From: Ramlibacter sp. PS4R-6 | GTDB taxonomy: Bacteria; Pseudomonadota; Gammaproteobacteria; Burkholderiales; Burkholderiaceae_C | Length of the DNA stretch: 64,000 bases | Direction of reading: 5' to 3' | Assembly (NCBI RefSeq): GCF_037572775.1 | Contig: NZ_JBBHKA010000001.1 | Span: forward strand, 1,860,001 to 1,924,000 | In this document: positions 12,329-19,818 of the stretch, one piece after another | How the letters are laid out: each line of letters starts with the position of its first letter | Numbering within the stretch: the first letter of the stretch is position 1 | Notes under the pieces: model-generated | Told to the model about the DNA's origin: nothing | The model's database searches: none | Seen by the model: the letters and a program-made list of their open reading frames with translations, nothing else | Made by a program: the position numbers and the translations under genes

Positions 12329-12360
12329 GTCATCCCGGCGCATGCCGGGATCCAGTGTCT
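12329..12360 (+). repeat. 32-bp palindromic interspersed repeat, copy 1
   Basis: Contains the perfect stem ATCCCGGC / GCCGGGAT with a 4-base loop (GCAT), followed by CCAGTGTCT. An inverted copy with 31 of 32 identical bases lies at 13836-13867. It lies between the DUF883 stop and the next gene and could fold as a terminator or stabilising hairpin in the transcript; REP-like element inferred. Confidence 0.75.
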
Positions 12361-12396
12361 TCCGGGGGTCCCTGCGGCCGCACTAAACTGCGCCGC

Positions 12397-12852
12397 ATGG
12401 CAACCCCTGCGTTCGCCTCGATCCACAACTGGCGCGCCGTCGACGCACGCCTGGGCACGTCCGGCCAGCCCACCGAGGCGCAGCTCGCCGACATCGCGGC
12501 GGCGGGCTACCGCACCGTGATCAACCTCGCGCTGCACGACGACCCGCGCTACTCGCTGCCCGACGAGCGCGCGGCGGTCGAAGCGCTCGGCATGGACTAC
12601 GTCCACATTCCCGTCCAGTTCGCCTCGCCCCAGGACGAAGACCTGTCGCGCTTCTTCGCCGCGATGGATGCGCACCGCGAACGCAAGGTGTGGGTCCATT
12701 GCGCGGCGAACATGCGCGTGTCCGCCTTCCTCGGGCTGTACTGGACGCTGCGCGACGGCCGGCCGCGCGAGGAAGCGTTCGAGCTGCTGCGCGGCCTGTG
12801 GCAGCCCAATGAAACCTGGTCGGCATTCATCGAACGCTCGCTGCAGCGATAG
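12397..12852 (+). CDS. Tyrosine-phosphatase-like protein (DUF442-like fold)
   Basis: A 151-residue protein of the bacterial dual-specificity phosphatase-like group. The LGTSGQPTEAQL start, the VINLALHDDP strand and the putative P-loop VHCAANMRVSAF (residues 100-111) are visible. The loop has Cys102 and Arg107 with four residues between them, not the canonical five, and lacks the usual Gly, so catalytic competence is uncertain. It precedes a GST gene by 8 bases. The open frame extends upstream into the repeat but ATG 12397 is the first sensible start. Confidence 0.78.
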   Translation: MATPAFASIHNWRAVDARLGTSGQPTEAQLADIAAAGYRTVINLALHDDPRYSLPDERAAVEALGMDYVHIPVQFASPQDEDLSRFFAAMDAHRERKVWVHCAANMRVSAFLGLYWTLRDGRPREEAFELLRGLWQPNETWSAFIERSLQR

Positions 12853-12860
12853 GAGGGCGC

Positions 12861-13490
12861 ATGTACACCTTGTACGGATCGAAGGGCTCGGGTTCGGCGA
12901 CGGCCGAGATGGGCCTGCGCGCCGCGGGCCTCGAGTACCGCATCGTCAACGCGGCGAGCTGGGAGCCCGGCCCCGGGCTCGACGAGCTGCGCAAGGTCAA
13001 CCCGCTCGCGCAGATCCCGACGCTGGTGCTGCCCGACGGCAGCGTGATGAGCGAGAGCGCGGCGATCCTCATCCACCTGGGACTTTCCGCAAAACCGGGC
13101 GTGTTGCTGCCGAAGGACGACGCCGCGCGCGCGCAGGCGATCCGCGGCCTGGTCTACATCCCCGCCAACTGCTACAGCTGCATCACGATCCTCGACTATC
13201 CCGACCGCTTCACCAGCGAACAGGACAAGGAATCGCTCGACGCCGTCCGCGCCGGCACGCGCGCGCGCCTGCACAGGCATTGGGAGATCTTCGCGGACAC
13301 CTTCCAGGCCACGCCGTTCCTGAATGGCGCGGCGCCGGGGGCGCTGGACTTTCTTGCCGTCGTCGTGTCGAAGTGGGCCGGTGCCCGCGCGCACCTGAAG
13401 GAGCACCGCCCGCAGTTCGCGGACCTGCTCCAGCGCATCGAAGCCCACGAACTCGTCGCGCCCGTGTTCCGCGCGCATTGGGACGCCTGA
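12861..13490 (+). CDS. Glutathione S-transferase family protein
   Basis: A 209-residue cytosolic GST-like protein. The thioredoxin-fold N-terminal domain (about 1-80) shows the cis-Pro region NPLAQIPTLVLPDG and the SESAAI motif that binds the gamma-glutamyl part of glutathione. An alpha-helical C-terminal domain follows. A perfect AGGAGG lies just before the ATG. Its TGA overlaps the next ATG by one base (TGATG), so it is coupled to the DOPA-dioxygenase-like gene. Physiological substrate unknown. Confidence 0.9.
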   Translation: MYTLYGSKGSGSATAEMGLRAAGLEYRIVNAASWEPGPGLDELRKVNPLAQIPTLVLPDGSVMSESAAILIHLGLSAKPGVLLPKDDAARAQAIRGLVYIPANCYSCITILDYPDRFTSEQDKESLDAVRAGTRARLHRHWEIFADTFQATPFLNGAAPGALDFLAVVVSKWAGARAHLKEHRPQFADLLQRIEAHELVAPVFRAHWDA

Positions 13491-13834
13491 TGCCGCAACG
13501 CCCCGTCAACGTCCACAAGGCGTACCACGCCCACATCTACTTCGGCCCCGAAACTGTGGAGCAGGCGCGCGCCCTGGCCGAGGAGGCCGGCAGGCTGTTC
13601 AAGGTGCAAGTGGGGCGCGTGCACGTGCGCCCGGTGGGGCCGCATCCGCAATGGAGCGTGCAACTGGCATTCGCCGCCGACGAATTCGACCGGCTGGTCC
13701 CGTGGCTCGACGAGCACCGCAACGGGCTCGACATCCTCGTGCACGGCCTGAGCGGCGACGTGATCGCCGACCACACGACCTATGCGTACTGGCTCGGCAA
13801 CGACTGGCCGCTGGACCTGACGGCGTTGAATTGA
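13490..13834 (+). CDS. DOPA 4,5-dioxygenase family protein
   Basis: A 114-residue protein of the DOPA 4,5-dioxygenase family (small extradiol dioxygenase-like proteins). The opening VHKAYHAHIYFGPETVEQA contains the metal-binding His-x-His, and GRVHVRPVGPHPQWSVQLAF and LVHGLSGDVIADHTTYAYWLG follow, with further conserved His residues. Fungal and plant relatives cut DOPA to betalamic-acid precursors; bacterial members are mostly uncharacterised. It is the last gene of a three-gene run and ends two bases before the second 32-bp repeat. Confidence 0.85.
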   Translation: MPQRPVNVHKAYHAHIYFGPETVEQARALAEEAGRLFKVQVGRVHVRPVGPHPQWSVQLAFAADEFDRLVPWLDEHRNGLDILVHGLSGDVIADHTTYAYWLGNDWPLDLTALN

Positions 13835-13835
13835 A

Positions 13836-13867
13836 AGACACTGGATCCCGGCCTGCGCCGGGATGAC
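13836..13867 (-). repeat. 32-bp palindromic interspersed repeat, copy 2 (inverted)
   Basis: Reverse-complement copy of 12329-12360 with one mismatch in the loop region. It fills the 37-base gap between two convergent stop codons, a place where a bidirectional terminator would be expected. No transposase or target duplication is seen around either copy. Confidence 0.75.
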
Positions 13868-13871
13868 AGCA

Positions 13872-14606
13872 TCAGTCGAGCGACGACAGGAACTGCTTCA
13901 GCTCCGGCGTCTCGGGCGCGCCGAACAGCTTGTCCGGCGGGCCCATCTCGTGCACCTTGCCCTGGTGCATGAAGATCACGCGGTCGCTCACCTTGCGCGC
14001 GAAGTTCATCTCGTGGGTGACCATGAGCAGCGTCATGCCGTCGTTGGCCAGGCCCTCGACCACCCGCAGCACCTCGCCCACAAGCTCGGGGTCGAGCGCG
14101 CTGGTGATCTCGTCGCACAGCAGCACGGCCGGCTGCATGGCCAACGCGCGCGCGATGGCCACGCGCTGCTGCTGGCCGCCGGAGAGCTGATCGGGCATCG
14201 CGTCGAATTTCTCGGCCAGGCCCACGCGCTCCAGCAGCTTGCGCGCCAGCGCCTGCGCTTCCGTGTCGTTCGTCTTCTTGACCAGGGTCGGGGCCAGCAT
14301 CACGTTGCGCCCCACGCTCAGGTGCGGGAAGAGGTTGAAGCTCTGGAAGATCATGCCCACGTGCTGGCGCAGCTCGCGCATGGCCGCGGGGTTGTCGTGC
14401 AGCAGCGCCTTGCCGTCCACCGAGAGCGTGCCATGCTGGAAATTCTCCAGGCCGTTGATGCAGCGAAGCAGCGTGCTCTTGCCCGAGCCGCTCTTGCCGA
14501 TGATGGCGATGACCTCGCCGCTGGCGACGTCGAGGTCGATGCCCTTCAGCACCTCGTTGGCGCCGAACGACTTGCGCAGGCCCCGGATTTCGACGACGTT
14601 CGACAT
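13872..14606 (-). CDS. Polar amino-acid-type ABC transporter, ATP-binding protein
   Basis: A 244-residue ATPase of the GlnQ/HisP type. It has Walker A GKSGSGKST (about 37-45), Q-loop, signature LSGGQQQRVAIARAL, Walker B VLLCDEITSALDPE and the switch His in MVTHEMNFA. It would energise the two permeases encoded just upstream. The gene is the last of the regulator/binding protein/permease/permease/ATPase run on the minus strand, 11 bases after the second permease. Confidence 0.93.
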   Translation of the reverse strand: MSNVVEIRGLRKSFGANEVLKGIDLDVASGEVIAIIGKSGSGKSTLLRCINGLENFQHGTLSVDGKALLHDNPAAMRELRQHVGMIFQSFNLFPHLSVGRNVMLAPTLVKKTNDTEAQALARKLLERVGLAEKFDAMPDQLSGGQQQRVAIARALAMQPAVLLCDEITSALDPELVGEVLRVVEGLANDGMTLLMVTHEMNFARKVSDRVIFMHQGKVHEMGPPDKLFGAPETPELKQFLSSLD

Positions 14607-14617
14607 GTTCGCTGCTT

Positions 14618-15268
14618 TCAATGCGCCGGGCGCAGGCGCGCCTCGAGGCGGCGCGCATACAGGCTGATGGGGAAGCACAGCGCGAAGTAAAGCAGCGCCA
14701 CGCAGCCGTAGACGAGGAAGGGCCGGAAGGTCGCGTTGGTGATCATGGTGCCGGCCTTGGTCAGCTCGACGAAGCCGATCACCGAGGCCAGCGCCGTGCC
14801 CTTGATCACCTGCACCAGGAAGCCGACGGTGGGCGCGATCGCGATGCGCGTGGCCTGCGGCAGCACCACGTGGCGCAGTTGCTCGCGGAAGTTGAGCGCC
14901 AGGCTTTGCGCCGCCTCCCACTGGCCGCGCGGGACCGCCTCGACGCAGCCGCGCCAGATCTCGGCGAGGAAGGCGCTGGTGTACAGCGTGAGCGCCAGCG
15001 CGGCGGCCACCCAGGGCGAGGTGTTGATGCCGAAGAGCGCGATGCCGAAGTACGCGAGGAACAGTTGCATCAGCAGCGGCGTGCCCTGGAACAGCTGCAC
15101 GTAGCCGGCGACGAAGGCGCGGGCGGCCTTGCTGGGCGTAATGCGCGCGACGAGCAGCGCGAGGCCCACCAGCCCGCCGCCGACGAAGGCGATGAGCGAC
15201 AGCGCCACCGTCCAGCGCAAGGCCTGGAGCAGGTTGCGCAGGATGTCCCAGAAGGCGAATTCGACCAT
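14618..15268 (-). CDS. Amino-acid-type ABC transporter permease
   Basis: A 216-residue inner-membrane permease of the HisM/GlnP family. About five hydrophobic segments are visible, and the EAA loop reads EAAQSLALNFREQLRHVVLPQA, the coupling helix site for the ATPase. It pairs with the permease just upstream (gap 4 bases) to form the membrane channel. Substrate is not deducible from the permease. Confidence 0.92.
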   Translation of the reverse strand: MVEFAFWDILRNLLQALRWTVALSLIAFVGGGLVGLALLVARITPSKAARAFVAGYVQLFQGTPLLMQLFLAYFGIALFGINTSPWVAAALALTLYTSAFLAEIWRGCVEAVPRGQWEAAQSLALNFREQLRHVVLPQATRIAIAPTVGFLVQVIKGTALASVIGFVELTKAGTMITNATFRPFLVYGCVALLYFALCFPISLYARRLEARLRPAH

Positions 15269-15272
15269 CGCG

Positions 15273-15929
15273 CTAGAACAGGAACTTGGGCCCGGCCCAA
15301 TTGAGCAGGCGCCGCAGCCCGATCGCCAGCAGCAGGTAGATCGCCGTGGCCACCATGAAGGCCTCGAACGCGCGGAAGTTGCGGCTCTGGATCAGGTTGG
15401 CGGCGAAGCTGAGTTCCTCGGTGGAGATCTGCCCGCAGACCGCCGACCCCAGCATGACGATGATGATCTGGCTCACGAGCGCGGGCCACACCTTGCGCAG
15501 CGCGGGCGGCAGCACGACGCGCACGAAGACCTGCGCGCGCGTGAGCGCCAGGCTCAGGGCCGCCTCGACCTGGCCGCGCGGCGTGGCCTCGATGCCGGCG
15601 CGGATGATCTCGGTGGCATACGCGCCGAGGTTGACCACCATCGCGATCACCGATGCCGCCTCCGGCGAAAGACGCACGCCTGCCGCGGGCAGGCCGAAGA
15701 ACACGAAGAACAGCTGGACGATGAACGGCGTGTTGCGGATCAACTCCACGTAGGTGCCCGCGACGGCGCGCAGCCACGCCGGCCCCTCGCTGCGCGTCCA
15801 CGCGCACGCGACGCCGACGGCCACGCCGATCACCGCGGAAACGACGGTCAGCCCGAGCGTCCACGCCACCCCCTTCAGCAGCATGGGCCACTGCGAGAGG
15901 ACGGCGAGGAAGTCGAAGGTGACGCGCAC
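15273..15929 (-). CDS. Amino-acid-type ABC transporter permease
   Basis: A 218-residue inner-membrane permease of the same HisM/GlnP family as its neighbour. It carries the EAA loop VEAALSLALTRAQVFVRVVLPPAL and about five hydrophobic segments. It begins 9 bases after the binding-protein stop. Two similar permeases in tandem are usual for polar amino-acid importers and form a heterodimer. Confidence 0.92.
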   Translation of the reverse strand: MRVTFDFLAVLSQWPMLLKGVAWTLGLTVVSAVIGVAVGVACAWTRSEGPAWLRAVAGTYVELIRNTPFIVQLFFVFFGLPAAGVRLSPEAASVIAMVVNLGAYATEIIRAGIEATPRGQVEAALSLALTRAQVFVRVVLPPALRKVWPALVSQIIIVMLGSAVCGQISTEELSFAANLIQSRNFRAFEAFMVATAIYLLLAIGLRRLLNWAGPKFLF

Positions 15930-15938
15930 GGCGGCGGC

Positions 15939-16733
15939 TTACTGCGTGGGCAGGTCGCCGAGCGGCCGGCCCAGCCACTTCATGGCGATCTTGTCCATGT
16001 CGCCGTTCTTGCGTGCTTCCGCGATGATCTCGTTGACCTTCGCGCGCAGCTTGTCCTCGCCCTTGCCCACGCCGATGTAGTTGGGCGAGTCCTTCAGCAC
16101 GAACTTGAACTCGGTGCCCATCTGCGGGTTCTTGGCCATCATCGCGCCGGCCACCTGCGCGCTGGTCGCGATCAGCTGCACCTGGCCGGCGACGTAGGCC
16201 GACACCGTGGAGTTGTTGTCCTCGAAGCGGCGCACTTCGGCCGCGCTGGGCGCGACCTTCGTGAGCTCCTGGTCGTCGATGGAGCCGCGCGTCACCGAGA
16301 TCGACTTGCCGGCGAGGTCGTTCGGGCCCTTGGCAGCGGTCGGCTTCGGGCCGAACACCGCGATGTAGAAGGGCGAGTAGGGCATGGTGAAGTCGATGAC
16401 CTTCTCGCGGTCCGGGTTCTTGCCCAGCGTGGAGATCACGAGGTCCGCCTTGCGCGTCTGCAGGTAGGGGATGCGGTTGGCAGTGGTGACCGGCAGCAGT
16501 TCCACCTTCACGCCCAGCTTGGCGGCGATGTAGTTCGCGACGTCGATATCCAGGCCCTGCGGCTTCAGGTCGGTGCCGACGAAGCCGTAGGGCGGGAAGT
16601 CGGTGGGGATCGCGATCTTGATCTCCTTGGCCTTCAGGATGTCGTCGAGCGCGGCCTGCGCCCGCACGCCCGTGGCGGCCAGCGCGGATGCGGCGATGAG
16701 GGACAGGGCGAACAGGCGGCGGGTGGGCGTCAT
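15939..16733 (-). CDS. Periplasmic amino-acid-type substrate-binding protein
   Basis: A 264-residue family-3 solute-binding protein. It has a cleaved-type signal peptide (MTPTRRLFALSLIAASALAATG, ending near AQA), then IKIAIPTDFPPYGFVGTDLKPQGLDIDVANYIA, typical of this family. Its ATG overlaps the stop of gntR as ATGA, and AGGAGAAG lies just before, so it is both coupled and able to initiate alone. A GTATAC-like site lies about 30 bases upstream inside the end of gntR. Substrate unknown; neighbours suggest an amide or acid derived from aromatic or amino-acid breakdown. Confidence 0.92.
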   Translation of the reverse strand: MTPTRRLFALSLIAASALAATGVRAQAALDDILKAKEIKIAIPTDFPPYGFVGTDLKPQGLDIDVANYIAAKLGVKVELLPVTTANRIPYLQTRKADLVISTLGKNPDREKVIDFTMPYSPFYIAVFGPKPTAAKGPNDLAGKSISVTRGSIDDQELTKVAPSAAEVRRFEDNNSTVSAYVAGQVQLIATSAQVAGAMMAKNPQMGTEFKFVLKDSPNYIGVGKGEDKLRAKVNEIIAEARKNGDMDKIAMKWLGRPLGDLPTQ

Positions 16734-17458
16734 AGCACTTCTCCTAGGTAGGTGGATCGTTTCCTTGTATGCAACTCCTGTGCCCTCGCGCCCGTGGTGA
16801 CGGGCGCGAGGGCGGTGCGCAACTTGTGCAGCGGGTCTTCGCCGGGCACGTGCAGCTTCTTCTGCCACGTGGACAGGTGCGCGGCCATCAGCTGCTCGGC
16901 TTTCTTCAGGTCGCCGGCTTCCAGCGCCGCGACGATGCCCACGTGCTCCGCGCAGGAGCGCGCGGCGTCCTCGGGCGACTGGTAGCGCATGGCGATGAGC
17001 GTGGTGCGCGCCGTGAAGTCGCGCAGCGTGTCGGCCAATAGCGAGTTGCCCAGGCATTCGGCCAGGCACACGTGGAAGTCGCCCAGCAGGAAGCTGCGCG
17101 CGCCGACGTCGGTGCCCTTGACCGCCGCCTTCTGCCGCGCGATGTGCGCGCGCAGCTTCTGCACGGCGGGCTTGTCGATGGACTTGCTGCTGCGGATCAG
17201 GCCGGTCTCGATCACCTTGCGGGCCTCGAACGCCTCGCGTGCCTCGTCGGCCGTCGGCTCCACCACGTACCAGCCGCGCCGCGCGCTCACGGTGACGATG
17301 CCGCGCGCAGCCAGGCGCGTGAGCGCCTCGCGCACGATGGTGCGGCTGCAGTCGAACAGCATCGCCAGCTGCTGCTCGCCCAGGCGCGAGCCCGGCTCCA
17401 GCTTGCGCGCCATGACGGCTTCGAGGATGCGGTCGGAAATCTCGGGGGAAGTGGCCAT
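16730..17458 (-). CDS. GntR family (FCD-type) transcriptional regulator
   Basis: A 242-residue regulator. The N-terminal winged helix (about 10-70) includes GSRLGEQQLAMLFDCSRTIV and REALTRLAARGIVTVSARRG; the C-terminal all-helical domain has the FCD pattern with metal-ligand-type residues (DFHVCLAECLGN, then CAEHVGIVAALEAGD). It likely responds to a small organic acid. ATG 17458 is chosen because MATSPEISDRILEAVMARKL fits the family; the frame extends to 17500. It is the first gene before the ABC transporter and follows the amidase/hydratase pair, so it probably controls both. Confidence 0.92.
   Translation of the reverse strand: MATSPEISDRILEAVMARKLEPGSRLGEQQLAMLFDCSRTIVREALTRLAARGIVTVSARRGWYVVEPTADEAREAFEARKVIETGLIRSSKSIDKPAVQKLRAHIARQKAAVKGTDVGARSFLLGDFHVCLAECLGNSLLADTLRDFTARTTLIAMRYQSPEDAARSCAEHVGIVAALEAGDLKKAEQLMAAHLSTWQKKLHVPGEDPLHKLRTALAPVTTGARAQELHTRKRSTYLGEVL
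16765..16774. promoter_or_regulatory. Candidate GntR operator, internal site
   Basis: TTGTATGCAA differs by one base from the palindrome TTGTATACAA typical of FCD-type GntR operators. It lies in the last codons of gntR, about 30 bases before the binding-protein start. Confidence 0.35.
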
Positions 17459-17490
17459 GTGCAGCCACTCTAGAGCAGCTTGCGTGCCAC

Positions 17491-17500
17491 TGGTATACAA
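17491..17500. promoter_or_regulatory. Candidate GntR operator upstream of gntR
   Basis: TGGTATACAA, with core palindrome GTATAC (17493-17498), lies 33 bases before the gntR start and within the 114-base gap after the hydratase gene. It differs by one base from TTGTATACAA. Autoregulation is inferred. Confidence 0.45.
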
Positions 17501-17572
17501 GATTTGCGCACCAGACCGGGGGATTTCCCGGGGGTCATGGCTGCCCCGCGCACCGCCTTGGTTCGCAGGCGC

Positions 17573-18328
17573 TCAGAAACGGAGCTGCACGTCCCCGATG
17601 CCCGCCAGGTTGGCGACGACTTGCGAGCCGGAGCCCGCGAACAGCATGCCGGTGCAAGAGCCCGTGGTCACCACGTCGCCGGCGCGCAGGGGGCGCCCGC
17701 GTTGCACGGCCTGCCACGCCACCCACCCGAGCAGGCGCCAGATGTCGCCCGCGGTGTTGCCGCCGCGCGTGGTGGCCACCGGCTGGCCGTCGAAGGCGAG
17801 ATAGGCCTGCACGGCGCGCAGGTCGATGCCGGCGGCATCGACGGAAGAAGGCGCGCCCAGGACCAAGGCGCCGTGCGTCTGCAGGTCGGCCAGTTGCGCG
17901 AGCGGGTCGCTCTCGCGCCAATCGGCCAGGCGCGTTTCCACCACTTCGATCGCGGGCAGCACGCAATCGAGCGCAGCCACGATCGCGTCGCGGCCGGCGT
18001 CGGGCCCGGCCGGGATGAAGTCGCGCGCGAAACGCACCGCGACCTCGACTTCGATGCCGCGCATCCGCCACCCGGGGCCCGTGAGCACCGCATCGTTGCC
18101 CACCAGCCCCGCGGCCGGCAGCGGCGCGCAGCCCGGTTCGGCCGCCGGCCCCTTGGCGCCGACCTTCCAGCCGCCGACTGCGCCTAGCGCAGCCACCGTC
18201 GCATCCTGCACGGCAAAGGCGCCCGCGCGATCGGGCGGCAGGACGTCGGCGCTGGCGACCGGCGTGCCGCTCATGCGCGCCGACACCAGCCGGTGGGCCG
18301 CTGCGGCGGCATCGAATGTCTTCGTCAT
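17573..18328 (-). CDS. 2-keto-4-pentenoate hydratase / fumarylacetoacetate hydrolase family protein
   Basis: A 251-residue protein of the MhpD/FAH superfamily. Typical features are GWKVGAKGP near residue 53, the metal-binding acidic segment IEVEVAVRFARD, LPAIEVVETRL and the C-terminal DVVTTGSCTGM. The family hydrates 2-oxo-pentenoates from meta-cleavage or hydrolyses or decarboxylates related ketoacids. The start lies one base after the amidase stop, so the two are one transcript. In context it may act on the acid released by the amidase; this is inference. Confidence 0.85.
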   Translation of the reverse strand: MTKTFDAAAAAHRLVSARMSGTPVASADVLPPDRAGAFAVQDATVAALGAVGGWKVGAKGPAAEPGCAPLPAAGLVGNDAVLTGPGWRMRGIEVEVAVRFARDFIPAGPDAGRDAIVAALDCVLPAIEVVETRLADWRESDPLAQLADLQTHGALVLGAPSSVDAAGIDLRAVQAYLAFDGQPVATTRGGNTAGDIWRLLGWVAWQAVQRGRPLRAGDVVTTGSCTGMLFAGSGSQVVANLAGIGDVQLRF

Positions 18329-18329
18329 G

Positions 18330-19706
18330 TCAGGGTGTCGGCCACTCGGCCGCGCGAGGGAAGGCCTGCTCGTAGGCGAGGGCCAGCGCGATCAGCCCCG
18401 CGTCGTTGCCCTGCGCGGCGACCAGCTGGAAGCCGCACGGCAGGCCGTGCACGAAGCCGGCGGGCACGGCGATCGCGCACAGGCCCGCCGCGTTGGCGAA
18501 GGCCGTGAACACCGCGTGCCCGCGCGGCCCGGCGGCGTGGCCGTCGATGGTCGCGGGATGGCTGCGCCCCACGGGCCACGGCAGCGCGGCCGTGGCGGGC
18601 GTGAGGATCGCGTCGTAGTCGCGGAAGACGAGCGCCATGCGCTCGCGCAGTTCGCGGATCGCGGCGTCGGCGATGTGGCGGATGCCTTGCGCCTCGCGGC
18701 CCAGCTTGAGGCTGGCGCGCGTGGCCTCGCACACCTTCTGTTCATCGAGGTCGCCGAGATCGCCGTGCTCCACGCGCTGGTCGAACAACCTGGCGAGGCC
18801 GCGCGCCGAATACGCCGGCCAGAGTTCGTTGACGGTTTCCGCCCATTGCACCGGCGCGCTCACTTCGACGGTGTGGCCCAGCGAAGCCAGGCGCTGCGCG
18901 GCGGCACCGACCTCGGCGGAGATGCCCGTGTCGACGCGGTGCGCGCCGAAGCGCGGCACGTAGAGGATCCGTGCGGGCTTCTCGTTCCGCGACAGCGCGA
19001 AGGCCGGCGCCAGCACCTGCATGGCGTGCGCCGCGTCCTGCACGTCACGCGCGATCACGCCGGGCACTTCGTGGTCGCCATAGATCTCGGGCAGCCCGCC
19101 GCCGCGGCGCACGAGGCCCGCCGAGGGCTTGAAGCCCACCACGCCGCAATGCGAAGCGGGCCGGCGCGTGGAGCCGCCGCCGTCGGTGGTCAGCGCCAGC
19201 GGGCCGCATCCCGATGCGACCGCCGCCGCCGCGCCGCCCGACGAGCCGCCCGGCGTGCGCGAGAGGTCCCACGGATTGCGCGTGACGCCGCCCACCTCGC
19301 TCTCGGTGATGCCTTGCAGCGCGAATTCGGGCAGGTTGGTCTTGCCGAAGATCACGGCGCCGCCGCTACGCAGGCGCGCGACGGGCGCTTCGTCCGCGCC
19401 CTGCGGCGTCGCAGCCAGCAGGCGCGAGCCCCAGCTCGTCGGCCAACCGCGCGCGTGCAGGTTGTCCTTGAGGGACACCGGCACGCCGTCGAGCGGCCCG
19501 AGCGGCTCCCCGCGCTGCCAGCGGGCGGTGCTGGCCGCAGCGGCTTCGCGCGCCGCGCCGTCGTCGAGGGCGATGAAGGGGTTCACGGCGCCCTGGCAGG
19601 CGCGGCTGCGTTCCAGGCAGGACGCCAAGGCGTCCTCGGGCGTGAATTCGCGCGCCGCGAAGCCCGCGTGCAAGGCACCGGCGCCGAGTTGCCACAGCGG
19701 CTTCAC
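18330..19706 (-). CDS. Amidase signature family amidohydrolase
   Basis: A 458-residue amidase-signature enzyme that hydrolyses a C-N amide bond to acid plus ammonia or amine. The catalytic triad is visible: Lys80 in VSLKDN, the cis-Ser in PGGSSGG (155-156) and the nucleophile Ser179 in TTDGGGSTRRPA. No GatB/GatC partner is nearby and there is no signal peptide, so it is a cytoplasmic catabolic amidase rather than the Glu-tRNA amidotransferase. It is the first gene of the amidase-hydratase-GntR-ABC run and is divergent from the acyl-CoA synthetase gene. Confidence 0.92.
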   Translation of the reverse strand: MKPLWQLGAGALHAGFAAREFTPEDALASCLERSRACQGAVNPFIALDDGAAREAAAASTARWQRGEPLGPLDGVPVSLKDNLHARGWPTSWGSRLLAATPQGADEAPVARLRSGGAVIFGKTNLPEFALQGITESEVGGVTRNPWDLSRTPGGSSGGAAAAVASGCGPLALTTDGGGSTRRPASHCGVVGFKPSAGLVRRGGGLPEIYGDHEVPGVIARDVQDAAHAMQVLAPAFALSRNEKPARILYVPRFGAHRVDTGISAEVGAAAQRLASLGHTVEVSAPVQWAETVNELWPAYSARGLARLFDQRVEHGDLGDLDEQKVCEATRASLKLGREAQGIRHIADAAIRELRERMALVFRDYDAILTPATAALPWPVGRSHPATIDGHAAGPRGHAVFTAFANAAGLCAIAVPAGFVHGLPCGFQLVAAQGNDAGLIALALAYEQAFPRAAEWPTP

Positions 19707-19818
19707 GGCGCCGCGTCCTGCAGGAAATCCATCGCCCCATCATATCGGCGTCGCCGAGGTGACGCGCTGGGGAATGGTCCCGATGCGACCGGGCTGCGGC
19801 GAGGATTACCCTCGGGCC

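Noticed and set aside
12329-13867. Composite transposon or insertion-sequence ends
   Set aside because: No transposase lies between or beside the repeats, and no target-site duplication is evident.
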